The notes under the pieces are model-generated. The model ran no database searches. It saw only the letters and a list, made by a program, of their open reading frames with translations, and was not told the origin of the DNA. 64,000 bases of DNA from Ctenosaura bakeri. Its lineage: Eukaryota > Chordata > Lepidosauria > Squamata > Iguanidae. Where the stretch lies: the NCBI GenBank assembly GCA_948474755.1, contig CAOLHI010002130.1, positions 1 through 64,000 on the forward strand. The letters run 5' to 3'. The translations under genes and the position numbers were made by a program. Positions 22,873 through 34,339 of the stretch are shown here, in pieces. Every line of letters starts with the position of its first letter. Positions within the stretch are counted from its first letter, which is position 1.

Positions 22873-23052
22873 GTAGTGTGATGTGATTTGAGCATTGGGC
22901 TACCATGGAGTCTCAGGTTCAGTTCTCCGCTGAGCCATGGAAACCCACTAGGTGACCTTGGCCACATCACACACTCTCAGCCCCCAGAAAAGCCCAGGAT
23001 AAGTTTGCCTTAAGGTTGCTATAAGTCAGAAACAACTTGAAGGCACACAGAG
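22873..23052 (+). mobile_element. MIR/CORE-like tRNA-derived SINE
   Basis: tRNA-like head 'gtgatttgagcattgggcta', degenerate B box 'ggttcagttctcc', core 'catggaaacccactaggtga', and tail 'gtcagaaacaacttgaaggc' plus 'acacag'. An internal deletion has removed part of the 'gaggaaggcaaaggc' region. Confidence 0.8.
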
Positions 23053-23404
23053 TCACAAACCTTAACTGGAGTTCCTTTTTCTTCCCCTTGGGCAAGTCAA
23101 AATTGGTTCTGATACAGGAAAGTTGATTGCAGGCTCAGAAACACTCTTCTTTTGGACTTATTACTGTCATAGCTAGGAGAATATCTTTGATTCTGATGGC
23201 AAGGGTTGGAGCCAACCTTTCCATTAGACAGAGTGAGTCAACTGTTTAAGGGGGTAGAAGCTGAAAAGCCTGCGTCATAATTCTTCCGAAGATCCATGAC
23301 CATCCCCTTCTGTTGTACTTATGGTAGCTTTCTGCCCTAAGTGCTTTCAAGGAAGAAGAGAGCCTATTCCCAGTGTTCAAGTAAAATTCAGCTCCCAGTC
23401 CAGT

Positions 23405-23745
23405 TATGGAGACATGAATTAGAGTCTTCTCAGTGGCTGACCCTAGGCTTTGGGAATCTCTCCCTGGGGCAGCAAGAATGGCTCTCTGTTTGCTGTCCTT
23501 CTATCATCCCGTGAAGACTTCTTTTTATTCCAACAGGCTTTTAGAATTGAAAATTTCTAAGGAAAGCACTTTTAAAAGGATTCTGTATTGTTTAACTGTT
23601 TTTAAAATATATTTTAAAGTGTGTGCATTAAATTGTTTTTAATGTTGACTTTTCACATGTGTTTAACTATATTGTAATCATTTTAATTTGTAAGTTCCCT
23701 TGTGATCCAGTCTTGGGGGGAAAAAGGAGGGGCATAAATAAAGTC
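23405..23745 (+). mobile_element. L2-like LINE C-terminal remnant and 3' end
   Basis: The plus frame at 23425 onward reads FSVADPRLWESLPGAAR, matching the 'FSVAAPRLWNSLP' block just before the end of L2 ORFs. An 'SFYSNRLLELK' segment and a stop follow. The 3' UTR ends 'ttgtgatccagtcttggggg' and 'ataaataaag'. A 5'-truncated dead copy. Confidence 0.7.
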
Positions 23746-24327
23746 CATGGTGGGAATCCGGTATTGTATCAACTTATACTTAACTAAGTACTTAATTGAA
23801 TAACTTCAGTAAAATGCTCCCCCTCTTTCTTCTCATGTAGCTGATACCTGGTAAAGTACTTTGGGGATGAGTTAGGATTGTGGCTGTAATGTCAAAATTG
23901 TGACCAAGTAGAGACTGTGAATATGAAACAATTACGAAGTGTAACTGTTTCGTATTCATTCTGATGATGATCAGAGCATGGATGAATGATGTCTCCATCA
24001 GATTTTGGGAGGCTGGGTCAGGAGAAGTTATTTTGTTAAGTCTAAGCTGATACAGGATTCCAGCCATCTACAACAACATTTGTATGCACCACTCAAGTGA
24101 GAGTACCATCATTCCCAGTTATCAGAATTTACACATGTCTTTATAAACAGGAAAGAAAGAACTTGAGTGTTTCTGCAGGTTCTTCTTTTAATACTTCCTT
24201 GCCTTACCCCAGTCCCAAGTTTCCATTTCCTCAGTCCCAACCACTCCATGTCTACTGTGCCTATCACAATTTGTTGGCCTTCTAGATTCACTTATTTATT
24301 GTCATTTTGTGCATGGCATTTGAAAGC

Positions 24328-24482
24328 AGAGAGCCAGAATGGTGTAATGGTTTGAGCATTGGAATATGATTCTGAAAGACAGGATTTGAATCCCTGCTCA
24401 GCTGTGGAAATCCACTGGGTGACGTTTGGGAAGTCATATTCTCTCAGCCTCAGGGAAGACAAAGGAAAACTCCATGTGAACA
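24328..24482 (+). mobile_element. MIR/CORE-like tRNA-derived SINE, 3' truncated
   Basis: Head 'agccagaatggtgtaatggt' with B box 'gatttgaatcc', then core 'ggaaatccactgggtgacgt' and 'cattctctcagcctcaggga'-like sequence. It stops near 'ccatgtgaacaaatctt' and is joined to a reversed CR1 end. Confidence 0.8.
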
Positions 24483-24491
24483 AATCTTAAG

Positions 24492-24665
24492 AGTTATAGA
24501 ATCATAGAGTTGGATGAGACAACAAGGGCCATCTAGTCGAACCCCATTCTGCCATGCAGGAATACACCATCAAAGCACTTCTCACAGATGGCCATCCAGC
24601 CTCCAAAGAAGAAGACTCCTCCACACTCCCAGACAGAGCATTCCCCAAAGGTTGATCCTGCGGAC
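24492..24665 (-). mobile_element. CR1-type LINE 3' end, minus strand
   Basis: On the plus strand 'atagaatcatagagttggat', 'acaacaagggccatctagtc', 'gaaccccattctgccatgca' and 'gatggccatccagcctcc' occur in order. This is the reversed 3' terminus of sauropsid CR1, with the 'attctatgattct' octamer tail at the left edge. Confidence 0.75.
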
Positions 24666-24689
24666 AAAGATGGATCAAAGCTATGTTAT

Positions 24690-25245
24690 TATTTCTCAGC
24701 TTGCTTGAGGGCCTTTTCGGTGGCTGCTCTCCCAGGTTGTAGAACCTCTGCCAAGGCAGGCTAAGGGTCTTTCCACACTATACTGTTATAGTACTATTAT
24801 TCCACTTTCAGCATCCTATGGAATCCTGGGGTTTGCAGTTTAGGGAGAGGCATTTAGAATTCTCAGCCAGAGAGTCCTTTGGCCTCAGTAAACTACAAAC
24901 CCCAGGATGCTACAGGATGTTGAAAGTGGAATAATAGCACTAGAACAGTGTAGTGTGGAAAGACCCTAAGTCTCGCCACTTCTTCACCACTAGCCAAAAA
25001 CTTCTCTATTCAGGTGGGCATTTGCTAAGTGATTTGCTGTTTAGCGGAAGGTGATGTTGCTAATTTTTTTTAATTATTTTAACTGAAGCTCATTTAAAAC
25101 TGTTTTTAGTAAAAATAAAATAACTTATTGTGTTTTTATTTGTACTGTTTTTTGGTGAGATACCTTCAGTCTGAGTTCTGAGAAAAACACAGGGTAAACA
25201 ATACTATAATATAATATGATGCATTTTTAATAAATAAATAAATAG
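24690..25245 (+). mobile_element. L2-like LINE 3' remnant interrupted by a MITE
   Basis: Before the MITE, 'gagggccttttcggtggctg' translates as LRAFSVAA, the L2 C-terminal block. After it the sequence continues with '...cttctctattcaggtgggca' and a T-rich 3' UTR ending in 'ttaataaataaataaata'. The two halves join when the 202-bp insertion and one TAA are removed. Confidence 0.65.
24765..24966. mobile_element. Palindromic ~203-bp MITE, copy C (nested in L2)
   Basis: Begins GGGTCTTTCCACAC and ends GTGTGGAAAGACCC, an exact 14-bp terminal match. It is flanked by TAA on both sides (24762-24764 and 24967-24969). Internal arms carry 'tattattccactttcagcat' and its complement. TAA fits the TWA duplication of PIF/Harbinger transposons. 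Confidence 0.9.
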
Positions 25246-25249
25246 GCCA

Positions 25250-25620
25250 AGCAAAGTTTCTCAGGATGTTGCCAGGTACTGTTGTTAAGCTCAGAATAAA
25301 CTGTACAACGACATATTAAAAATGGAAGCGCTCCCCAAAATATCTATTACCTGAAGCAGAAAAAAGAAAGAAAAGCAACGTTTCTCTTCAGCCTCTTATT
25401 TAATCTTCTGTCCTCATATGACTGACACGCAGCAAGAAGAGCGTGCAAAATGACAAATGTTTTATAATTAGTATACTGGGAATTCTTATCCTTAAGAGAA
25501 GTGCAACCAACAAAACACCGTAAGAGAGGAGGCACACAGGGGGGAGGAAATGAACAGCACAACTTCAACTCCAGGCGCTGTAAACAACGAGAGAAGATTT
25601 TTCAATCAGAAAAAACACTA
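25250..25620. other. Repeat-poor block, candidate conserved non-coding element
   Basis: Unique sequence such as 'ctcatatgactgacacgcag' and 'gttttataattagtatactg'. No repeat or domain is found. The rest, 25620-25960, is also unassigned except for a TC/CA run at about 25914-25942. Confidence 0.3.
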
Positions 25621-25969
25621 ACCCTCCCTTTCACACACCCTTTTCCAGGGGCTGTTGTTCACATATGGAAGAACTATCCCTGGGCTAGTACCATATGCAA
25701 GGATGGGGAATTTTTATGACTGATTCTTGGTAAGATTTATGGAGCTGATCTATGATCAGCAATTTTTCACAGAGTGAAAAAGTGGAAGGGAAGGGGGGAA
25801 AGGGAGGGCTCTGAGGCAACAAAATACACGATCTGTTCTGTGTCACACAAGAAGGAGCAAAATGCATTGTTCACACAATTAAACCAATTAGAAATATGAG
25901 TCAAAAGATACCCCCCTCTCTCTCACACACACACTTCTCTCTTTCTCTCTGCTTGCAAAAATGAGTGCA

Positions 25970-26065
25970 CACATCTGATAAAGTAGGCTGTAGTCCACAA
26001 AAGCTTATCTTGTGAAACATCACTCCATTTTTAAGACTCCACTAGACACCTTACTAACTTCTTAT
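25970..26065 (+). mobile_element. Fragment of a reptile-wide interspersed repeat
   Basis: Contains 'catctgataaagtaggctgt', 'agtccacaaaagcttatctt' and '...ttaagactccactagacacc', close to the familiar sauropsid motif 'catctgatgaagtgggctgtagtccacgaaagctta'. I cannot assign the transposon class with confidence. Confidence 0.5.
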
Positions 26066-26204
26066 TGCATGCAGGCATTCTTCTGGATTATTCTGTATAA
26101 AGGCTCTGGTATTAAGCTTTTCAGGATTAAAAAAAGGCTCAGGATTTCCTGCTGAAGAGCATCTTTCAGCAAAAAATGCATCTGGTTGAATCTATAACTG
26201 CCCA

Positions 26205-26315
26205 AACAGTGGTGGAGTGTGCAGGCTTCCTGAAGTTGTTAGGGTTGCAACTCCTATCACTCCTGACCATTTTCTATGTTGGCTGGGACTGATGGATATT
26301 GCAGTCAGCATAATC
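26205..26315. mobile_element. Short palindromic hAT-like MITE, diverged
   Basis: 'ttgcaactcctatcactcct' and, 50 bp later, 'gggactgatggatattgcag' form the two halves of the palindromic centre seen in the 53.2 kb copy. A second fragment of the same kind may lie at 26495-26585 ('cagggatgatgagaactgta'). Confidence 0.45.
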
Positions 26316-26599
26316 TAGTGGAAGTTAGATCTCTAGCCCTTCTCTACAGTTAAGATTGTATCTTCTTTCCTTCAGATCTTGACTCTTAACTCAACTAGAC
26401 ATCCTACTGTTTCTCAGATTTGGGAAGTAAAGATGGGGTGAAGAATCTGCTAGGAAGTGAGGGTCAAGACAAGGATGGAGGCCAAGTGATCTTCCAGATG
26501 CTGCCATCAATACCTGTGGTCAGGGATGATGAGAACTGTAGTCAAAAACTTTTGAGGAGCTGCTCCTGGAGGACCCTTGGCTTAGTTAATGAGATGGCA

Positions 26600-28960
26600 T
26601 AAGGGAGCACACAATAGCACTGAGAGAAAAGTTTGTCAGAGATGAATTTTCAGCTCAAACTATAGTGTATGTTCCACTTGTTGTTGTTGTTGTTTAGTTG
26701 TTAAACACTGCTTCCATTTTGCTATGCCACTAGTTGGCAGCAAAAGGGTGCTCTTTTATGACAGCCAATTGACTCCATTTCACCCCTCCTACTTTTTTGT
26801 TAAAATATTCCTCAATGCCAATTACCAAAAAAATGTTCCTCCTGCCTCCAAGGGGCAAGGTGATGTTTTGGAGGCCCCTGGCTGTTTTAAGGAGACACAT
26901 TTTCTATTTTAACTGAGAAGTAAATTAGAAATTCCTCCAAGAAGCCATTGGAAGCCTATCAGGCCTTTCACAGCTGTCCATCCCTGGGTATATGTGTGCT
27001 TAGTAAGTATGTGGGAGGAAGGAGAACTGTCCTACCTGGAAGAGACCCCCACTGATGAAGAAGAGGAAGTGATTAGCATAATAACATGCTCCAATCAGAG
27101 TTAGAGGAGACTGGAAGCTCTGCCATGAAGTCAGAGGAAGCTGATAGTCCTACACTGGAAGCAGAGTCTGGACCATCTCTAATGACCTTGAACAGAGGGA
27201 GTTGGAGACAAAGCCATTCCTTTGGAGCATTGCAGGCTAAAACGACAGTAGCAAAAGCACAGACAAAGGTGTGGCTTGCCTTAAAAGGAAAATGCTGGGA
27301 TGAGACCAGCTGTGATGCATTACAGAGAACTAAAAGTAGCACAGCCAAGATCGTTTCTGTGCTGCAGTGTAGTGATCCCTGTTCTTTAATTTTATGAACC
27401 TTGACTTGCATTTTGGATTCTTCCCTTTGATTCCTCCCTGGCTGGCTGATTGGCTTTTGACTGTGTTTGGACTGCTTTAACAACTCATCTGCTCTTTTGG
27501 GTCCTCTGTGTGTGACCCTGAACTGACTTCTTCTTTTGTTTGTTTCTTGAGCTAAGGGGGTACTCTTCTAGGCGCCTGCTACCATGAAATAGGGCATCTG
27601 TAGGGTTGAACTAAATTATTGCTGTACATATGTAGGCACACTTTTAAGAAAAGCACACATGTGTCTTTTAAGAGCCTAACAGGTTCATGTGCTGTACACT
27701 GCCTGGGGAAGTTACAGTGATTATGTATGTGTAGCTAACCAAAAGAGAGAGGAAGGGAGAGCTGGAAAGATATAGAAAAGAAGCTATTTGACCAATAGTG
27801 CACCTGGCAGGTTTCTGAGACAGCCTAGCATGTTGTGATCATTTTGACTGAAGGCATTTTGGGGGGGAAAATCAATGAGATTGATCATTCAGATGCTTTA
27901 CTTATAGATGTGGATCATAGTTCTTAGAGAGCAAACCATGTGTTTTTCTGGCTGATGTAGGTGACACATAACCACAATGGGATGATGCCCATCTTGGAAA
28001 GGTGAGAGAACAAGAAATAGTGGGGGTGGGACAGCCTTTGTTTTACATGACAGAAGAAGAAAATTGTCGGTTGTAAAATCCCGAAAAGCAGTTATTGCAG
28101 GAGTTCAATATGGATGCTTAAACACTTCCTGCCATGTAGCTGAACATTCTTGATCTCAGTCAAAATGATTTTCTCACTTTCATTGAATTTTTATTTTTAT
28201 TTTTAGACACTTTCATCATTTTTCACTCAGATGTATTTCATATCCTTTTGTTGTTGGGGGCAATAAAAGTTAGAGCATCAGAGGCTTTCTGTAGAGACAG
28301 CTTTTATTTGTCACTGGGCTATAGATGTCTCCTGTCTGGTTATGCTACTACCTATGACACATTGGCTTTTATAAAGCATTTCTCCAGGTAAGGGTTGAGA
28401 AGGCTTTGGTAAATTATTATTCAAAAATGTCATCACAAAACATAACAATGTTTTTAGACAAAGCAGAGTGAATTCCAAATACACTTGTGGGACTCTGTGG
28501 GTTTATGGAAAAGAAACTAGCTAATTTAACATGACCCAAGATAATTTTAAAGATGGCTAACTTTATTTACATTTTGCATTAACTGACTATATATATCAAT
28601 TCAGATTTCAGAATAATTTCATATTGGTTGTGTTAGTGACTGGCAGTTATGTGGCTACAGGATCCCAGGATCCAATTTCTTATCCACAATCCCTCTGTGG
28701 TCTTGCAACTCACCCCTAAGCATGCCAAAATACCACGGCAGCACCCCTCTGTTTTTTCTTCAGTATGGTGAACTGAGATTGATGTTGAGTCACTTCCTGT
28801 CACTATTTTGAAGGTGAAATGGAGGGAAAAGAAAGTATTTGAAGGTGGTAATAGTGGTGGGGTATTTGTGTGGCAAAAACTATGTCAAAAGCTCCTTTTA
28901 AAAAGGGGCAGCTCAGCAGGCTTTGGGGGACTTATACGAGGGGCTTCAGGGGGCACCTGG
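26600..28960. other. Unannotated stretch with overlapping long ORFs
   Basis: A GTT run at about 26679-26695 may be a reversed LINE/SINE tail. At 27073-27483 a 136-codon minus ORF overlaps a 103-codon plus ORF. The plus frame is acidic and serine-rich (…ELEETGSSAMKSEEADSP…), which looks like part of a decayed retroelement or chance. No domain is recognised, and no gene can be supported. Confidence 0.4.
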
Positions 28961-29194
28961 AGCCTATGGGCCACACTTTCTTAACCCAGGGTTAGGTGAA
29001 CAACAACTATAACTGCAACAATTACGATGGGGGATCTCTGCGATCATTGGTGGAGCACAAATCTCCACCAGGATTCTTTTGGTGGGCTTTCCTTTCACCT
29101 CTGTGTGCAACCCAACCTGTTGACGCTGTGATCTATCAGAGGCTGTTGAGGATAGTGGAATCTTGGGTACCATCTGGCTGCTATTTTGCAGCAG

Positions 29195-29405
29195 AGGAAA
29201 AAAAGGCTAATGATGATAATGCTCAGTAAGGTCGGAAGCAGTAGAAAAAGAATAAGACCATATTATAGGTGGAGAGAGTCAATCAAAGAAGCCATGGCCC
29301 TGAGTTTGGAAGAACTTAGCGGGGCTGTTGATGAGAAGGTGTCTTGGAGGTCTCTCACTGCTGTAAGCTGAAGCAGACTTGATGGCAATTAACAACAAAG
29401 CAACA
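29195..29405 (+). mobile_element. BovB/RTE LINE 3' fragment
   Basis: Matches the 4.8 kb copy in order: 'gcagtagaaaaagaataaga', 'ataggtggagagagtcaatc', 'aagaacttagcggggctgtt' and the terminal 'gatggcaattaacaaca'. In translation it retains R.RP.YRWRESIKEA.ALSLEEL, the RTE C-terminus, with substitutions. Confidence 0.75.
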
Positions 29406-30159
29406 TTAACAACACCTTATTAGAGGCTTGTATTTAATGTTCTTCTCCATGTGCAGCTATTTTACGGTAAATATATGAATGAGTTATCAGATAGGTAACC
29501 TGACGCCAACTGAGAAAGATTCTCTATTTCTTGGTTGGTCAGAGGAGATGAGACATGTGTAACCCAGAAGACAATAAAAGAAAAAGTCCATTTCTCACAC
29601 TTACATTGCTATATCCTCTTGCATGCAAATAAACCTGACAAGAATGAGAGTGCTTTCATACTAAGGTCATTTGAAATCATGAGTGTGGGTGGATAAAACT
29701 GGGGAAGGGGGACAAATAAAATTAATTGAACCCATTTTCCATTTAAAACAACAAGGGATAACTTAAGCATATGAAAAGATTGTGAATTAATTTAGCAAGT
29801 GAAAACACAGACCGATATCACTGTTGGCTACATGAGTTTTGGCTGATGAAAGTCACAGGCCAACATCTGGTGGGCCGAAATTCAAGGCTTCACAAAAGCA
29901 AAATAGAAAATGGAAGCATTTTATGGACAGTATGGGGATGGGGGAGGAAAAATAGAAATCAGAGTTGCTTTATAAACTCAGTCAGAATACTGTTATTTAT
30001 TTCTGTAGAGTCTCTTTGTAAATCAAATTTTAAAAAAGCAGAGGCTACTCACCTTCAAATCTTTTGGAGGAGGAGAAAATAAAAAAGTATGCTATAATAA
30101 ATAAAACACTTCTTTCTTGCACAATGAGATAATGCAATATGTTGTTGTCAAATGTGTTG

Positions 30160-30396
30160 TTTAAGCAGGCTTTTATGTGAGCTGGGGAGCTTTTTATTTA
30201 TTTATTAACTTGTTTTAAACATTGAACATTGTATTAAGTTTTTATAATTTTTACGTTTTTTAACGTTTTTAATTGTTTTAAATGTTTTTAATGTTTCTAA
30301 CTTATTGTTGGAAGCTGCCTTGAGTCCCATTCTGGGAGAAAAGGCAGCATACAAATTAATTAATTAAATTAAATAAATAAATAAATAAATAAATAT
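30160..30396 (+). mobile_element. L2-type LINE 3' UTR and tail
   Basis: A TTTTAAT-rich stretch leads to 'ggaagctgccttgagtccca', 'ttctgggagaaaaggcagca', then '(AAAT)n', the standard lizard L2 terminus. Confidence 0.75.
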
Positions 30397-30399
30397 CAC

Positions 30400-31320
30400 A
30401 TTTGTACAGTTCAATACATATGATCAAGAGGACAGAATACTGGTGGACAACACCGCAGACTGCAGGTGATTTGGGATGATATTGTGCACAGGTGCACGCT
30501 CAGTTGTTTTGAGGGTCTCCAGCCCCGAAAATGGCATGAGGATATTAAAACGTATAAAATTGCATCCACATATTTATTGTATCTCAGCAACATGCGAGAT
30601 GATGCAGGTATAGATGATATATTAACTTGAAACAAAACAGCATCAGTGGCTGTGGTTGCAGTGGTTGCCTGTGCGGGAGGCATCAACAGATGTCTCAATT
30701 ATAAGTAGTGGGAATTAGACTTTTTAAAAAAAGAACAAAAACGCAGCTCATACCGCCTGCCGCACCACAAAGCACTTGCTCTGCTGGACTGCCAAGTGGT
30801 ACATCTCAGGCTGTTTTCCCTAGGAAGATTAACATGCAAGCTGCATCTCTGATGTGGCCGTTAATGTTGGACAGATACATCACAAAGGGAATGTGTATTA
30901 TTATATAATGAGTCAACACAAATATCATTATCGCTGCTCCGTTACCTGCTGGCAACAACAAGTCTTGTGATACGGCAGCTGGCCCAAATACACCCTGGCT
31001 GTGTAATTGATCGAGCAACAAGCCCGCTGTCTCCTTCCCATTCTCTCAGCATCACAGATCTTCCGCGGCTCTCTGCTGCATCCACAGGGGTTCTCCATTC
31101 GCCATCCGTTCACAGGAGGCATCGTCTCTGAAGACAGACTCCCTTGCCGGGTGCAACAAGATTAAGCAATTTGCTTTTAATTAGTACTGCAGCCAGTTTT
31201 CCAAAGCTAAACCGTAGTGGAGCCTGAAAAGCAACCTGTCTTTTCAAAGTTGAGAAGTTGCATCCCTGCCACACAGGGAACTTGCAGCCTGCTGTTGGGG
31301 AACATATATCTGAGGACATG
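30400..31320. other. Large repeat-free block, strongest candidate conserved non-coding region
   Basis: Nearly 1 kb with no recognisable mobile element. It includes complex, motif-dense sequence at 30830-31250, such as 'tattattatataatgagtca', 'gtgtaattgatcgagcaaca' and 'cttttaattagtactgcagc', and several isolated CpGs. ORFs of 60-95 codons on both strands have no recognised domain. It resembles a developmental enhancer in character only. Confidence 0.45.
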
Positions 31321-31474
31321 CTTGCTGCTTATTTTATTTTACTCTCTATCTTTATGAGGAGTTTAAGCTGGAGACACCAATTAACAGATACATTGTCAAC
31401 AATAAAATGGGTAGGAAGGATATCATTCTTTTTAGCTTTTGTTTATGGGACTAAAATTACAGCCAGATAAGACA

Positions 31475-31550
31475 CTGTTGTTGCTGCTGCTGCTGCTGTT
31501 GTTTCTACCTTCAAGCCATTTCCAAATATGGCTACTCTAAGAAAAAAATA
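31475..31550 (-). mobile_element. MIR/CORE-like SINE tail with (GCT)n
   Basis: 'gttgttgctgctgctgctgc' grades into 'ccttcaagccatttccaaat' and 'atggctactctaag', the reversed 3' tail of the MIR-like SINE. The rest of the element is missing. Confidence 0.55.
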
Positions 31551-31803
31551 TCATTTGACAAATACTTCAGACCCTGTAAGCATAGTGGGATTACAGCAAA
31601 AAAAGGCCAGAGATTCTTATAAGAGATGCACCATTATACATGGTTTCTTCCCAAAGCTTGTTGCTTTTAGCTGAAAGACCACATCTTTGGTTGGTGTAAA
31701 TCTACACTTACATAGTTATGTGGTGGTTGTACCACACCATGCTTCTGAGGGCTATCAGCATTGAGGAACCAACTACACACTTGCCAATGTGCTTGATTAT
31801 TGT

Positions 31804-32345
31804 GCAGAGTTGCCATACTTTGAATAAAACAAAAGAGGACATATTTACTGACTACTTCAGACCACTAATCTCTGTAACAACTCTCACTTTAAATATCCCT
31901 TTATTGTGTAAGTTGTGATAATTGCTACTAGATATATTCCTAACTTTCATCGTACTTAAATAGCAACAACTTTGCCTCCCCCTTCCCCCAGCCCCCTCAT
32001 TCAATCCATCAACCCACCTTGTCCCACTGCTTCTGTGTGGCCAGAGGGTTCATCATCTGCCTCCACTTCCCCTCTGGGTTTGTCTCCATCCCTCTCATCA
32101 CCCCCGAGTTGCTGTCTGTGTCTCCCCACTGGTCCTGCCTTCATCCCTTCTCCTGGTGGACCTCTTGATGGAACTAGTGAGATGGAAATGAGGAGGTGGA
32201 GATATTGCTGGACAGGAAGTGAAGCAGAAAGTGACATTCAAAAAAACCCAAAATACCCTTGCATGTTTTAAAAATCCACCTGTACAGAAATTTTACCTCT
32301 GAAAAGGAAGACATATCTGGGAAAAGAAGGATGAATGGTAACCCT
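31804..32345. mobile_element. hAT-like DNA transposon remnant with exact 8-bp target duplication
   Basis: Flanked by ATTATTGT at 31796-31803 and 32346-32353, an exact 8-bp direct repeat. Termini are 'gcagagttgccat' and the complement of 'agggttaccattc', imperfect inverted repeats. Subterminal 'aaaagaggacatat' and 'ggaagacatatctgggaaaa' also mirror one another. The C-rich interior at 31972-32170 encodes only low-complexity proline/serine ORFs. An 8-bp duplication is the mark of hAT transposition. Confidence 0.75.
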
Positions 32346-32989
32346 ATTATTGTCCAATTGCTCAACAAGGAATGCCCAATGGCTTTTTGATTGCAGAATG
32401 ACACATTCAACAGGTCCCTTGTGTAATGTTGAAAAAAAGGTTCAGCTATATAAGTAAGGGAACGGACACATGTTTGTGACCCCAAGAGGATTCCAGCCAG
32501 AGTTTTATTATATTTTGATCCACCCCAAGGAGTATTATATTATCATCAGCATGCTTTCTGTTTTTGATGTTCATGCTGTGAAACCCATTGCTCAAGCAAC
32601 CAAAATAGCATTACCCATACACAAAAGAGAGGTATCAGCAAACTGAAGAGTCCTAAGGTCTGCAGAATATTTTTTTCCTCACAAATACAGGAAAACAACA
32701 ACCTATCCTTTACAGGGAGGAAGTGGTCTAAGCACCCTCCACAACAGCCAACTGGGGATTAAAATCCCCAATGAGTAGTGGTATGGGAGTCAAATAGATG
32801 AGAGGGAGAAAATTAAGTGAAATTTCAGAAAGGAAGATATGGCTGAGTGGCTGGAACAGTAAATAGAAGGATTCCACACTGAAACACACTAAGCAAACAA
32901 TTGTATGTATTTATCCATTTTGTATCATGAGAAATTATTAGAAAAAGTTTGTGCATATCTTTTCACTTGCAATCATTAGGAGGAAACTT

Positions 32990-33520
32990 GGGATGGAAAA
33001 AAAATACAAATAATTGGAAAATAGTTGAAAAACATGGTTTTTCGAATGTTGACAAACCCTGGTATGAAGAATCCTAGACTGACAAGAATTTTCACAGTTC
33101 AGGATTTATTCTGCGCAAGGTTCCCAAGTGGTTGTCATGTCAGAAAACAGCATTTTCTGTGCAGGAAATATTTCTCTGAAGAAAAATGCCATAATTGGGG
33201 ATTTATTCTGTGCAAAATCTACAGATGATTGATTTGTAGAGAAAACAATACATTCTGCACAGGAAAAAAAAATTCTGTGTAAGACTTTATTGCAATGGGA
33301 AGAAATTTGATAAAATTATGTATTGCTTCCTTTGAAAAGAAATTTAGTGAAGCCTTACACCCCTAGAGAAAACAATGAGTTTCAAATCCCTTTCAAATTC
33401 AACAGAAAGAAATATGCATCGCTAAAAACCCATCGTTTTGAAAAATACACAGAAACACATTTTATGGAGAATGTATGCAGAAAGGTACTTACGTTGGGGA
33501 AAATATGTACTGAAATATGA
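32990..33520 (+). mobile_element. Unassigned AT-rich interspersed repeat, longest copy
   Basis: Shares 'gaagaatcctagactgacaa', 'cagttcaggatttattctg' and 'ctgtgcaaaat' with 49617-49990 and 59865-60180, and its right part with 2044-2240. An internal block ('ggatttattctg.gcaa') appears twice here, near 33100 and 33200. No terminal repeats, coding capacity or known family can be recognised. The flank 32460-32990 is unannotated. Confidence 0.55.
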
Positions 33521-33619
33521 CCGAATTTCAGTGTGGGAAGAAATACAACATTTTTAAGTTGTGCTTTTTAAATGCAACTCAGGTTTAATAGTGTTTTAAG
33601 TTGTATATTAAAAGTGTTG

Positions 33620-33756
33620 GGTCTTTTTTAATGGCCATGAGGTGTCTTATTCCTCAGGCTGCCATACGTTGATGCCAACTTGATGGCAGTTAACAACAAA
33701 GCTGCCTTGAACTCCATGCTTGGACAAAGGCAGGATATAAAATAAATAAATAAACC
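33620..33756 (+). mobile_element. BovB 3' end joined to an L2 tail
   Basis: 'ccatacgttgatgccaactt' and 'gatggcagttaacaacaaag' are the BovB terminus. It is followed at once by 'ctgccttgaactccatgctt' and 'gcaggatataaaataaataa', an L2 terminus. Two truncated LINE ends thus abut. Confidence 0.65.
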
Positions 33757-34339
33757 CTGAGTAACCCACAGAGTTGCCTCCAAGATTGGTGCATCATATC
33801 TTGAGCAGCACAGCTTGTTTGAGAAATGAGCTTCCACCGCATTTTACATTTGTGCTGTGGCTTCAATAAGCGAACAAGGTGTGCCATCCATCACTCATTC
33901 ACAAGAGGCTTTGATTTGCTGGCACCTCTTTAGTAACACACTCAACTCTTTTCCTCAGTTATCCCAAGAGGAATAAGCCTCAATTTCTTTGCGAAATTGG
34001 ATGTTATCAAGAGGCCAAGTAGTATATGGGGGAAAAAATTCTGCAGGATCAAAAGCCTCTGTACTATCCTTTCAGATAATTGTGGCCTGCTTTCCATGTT
34101 GTGACAGTGTGGTCTGTCATTGCCTTCCCAAGCCATCTTTAAAAACTTGAAAGATAAAAGAAAGGTGAGCAGAATTTTTTTTAATCTTACTGTTATTTTT
34201 CAGAGATTTCTGCACATCATAGAAGAAACAGGAGATACAGGTCAGAACCCAAAGGTTTCATCTCTGTTAGAGCATATCCACTGAATCAAATACTGAATGG
34301 TAAGAAACAATCACTTAAGATTGATTCAATGGGTCTACT

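Noticed and set aside
27073..27483. 136-codon minus ORF overlapping a 103-codon plus ORF
   Set aside because: Opposite overlapping frames, no recognisable domain and no splice or promoter context. At most a decayed retroelement piece.
32174..32485. 103-codon minus ORF across the end of the 31.8 kb element
   Set aside because: Crosses the transposon boundary and the target duplication, so it cannot be an ancestral gene.
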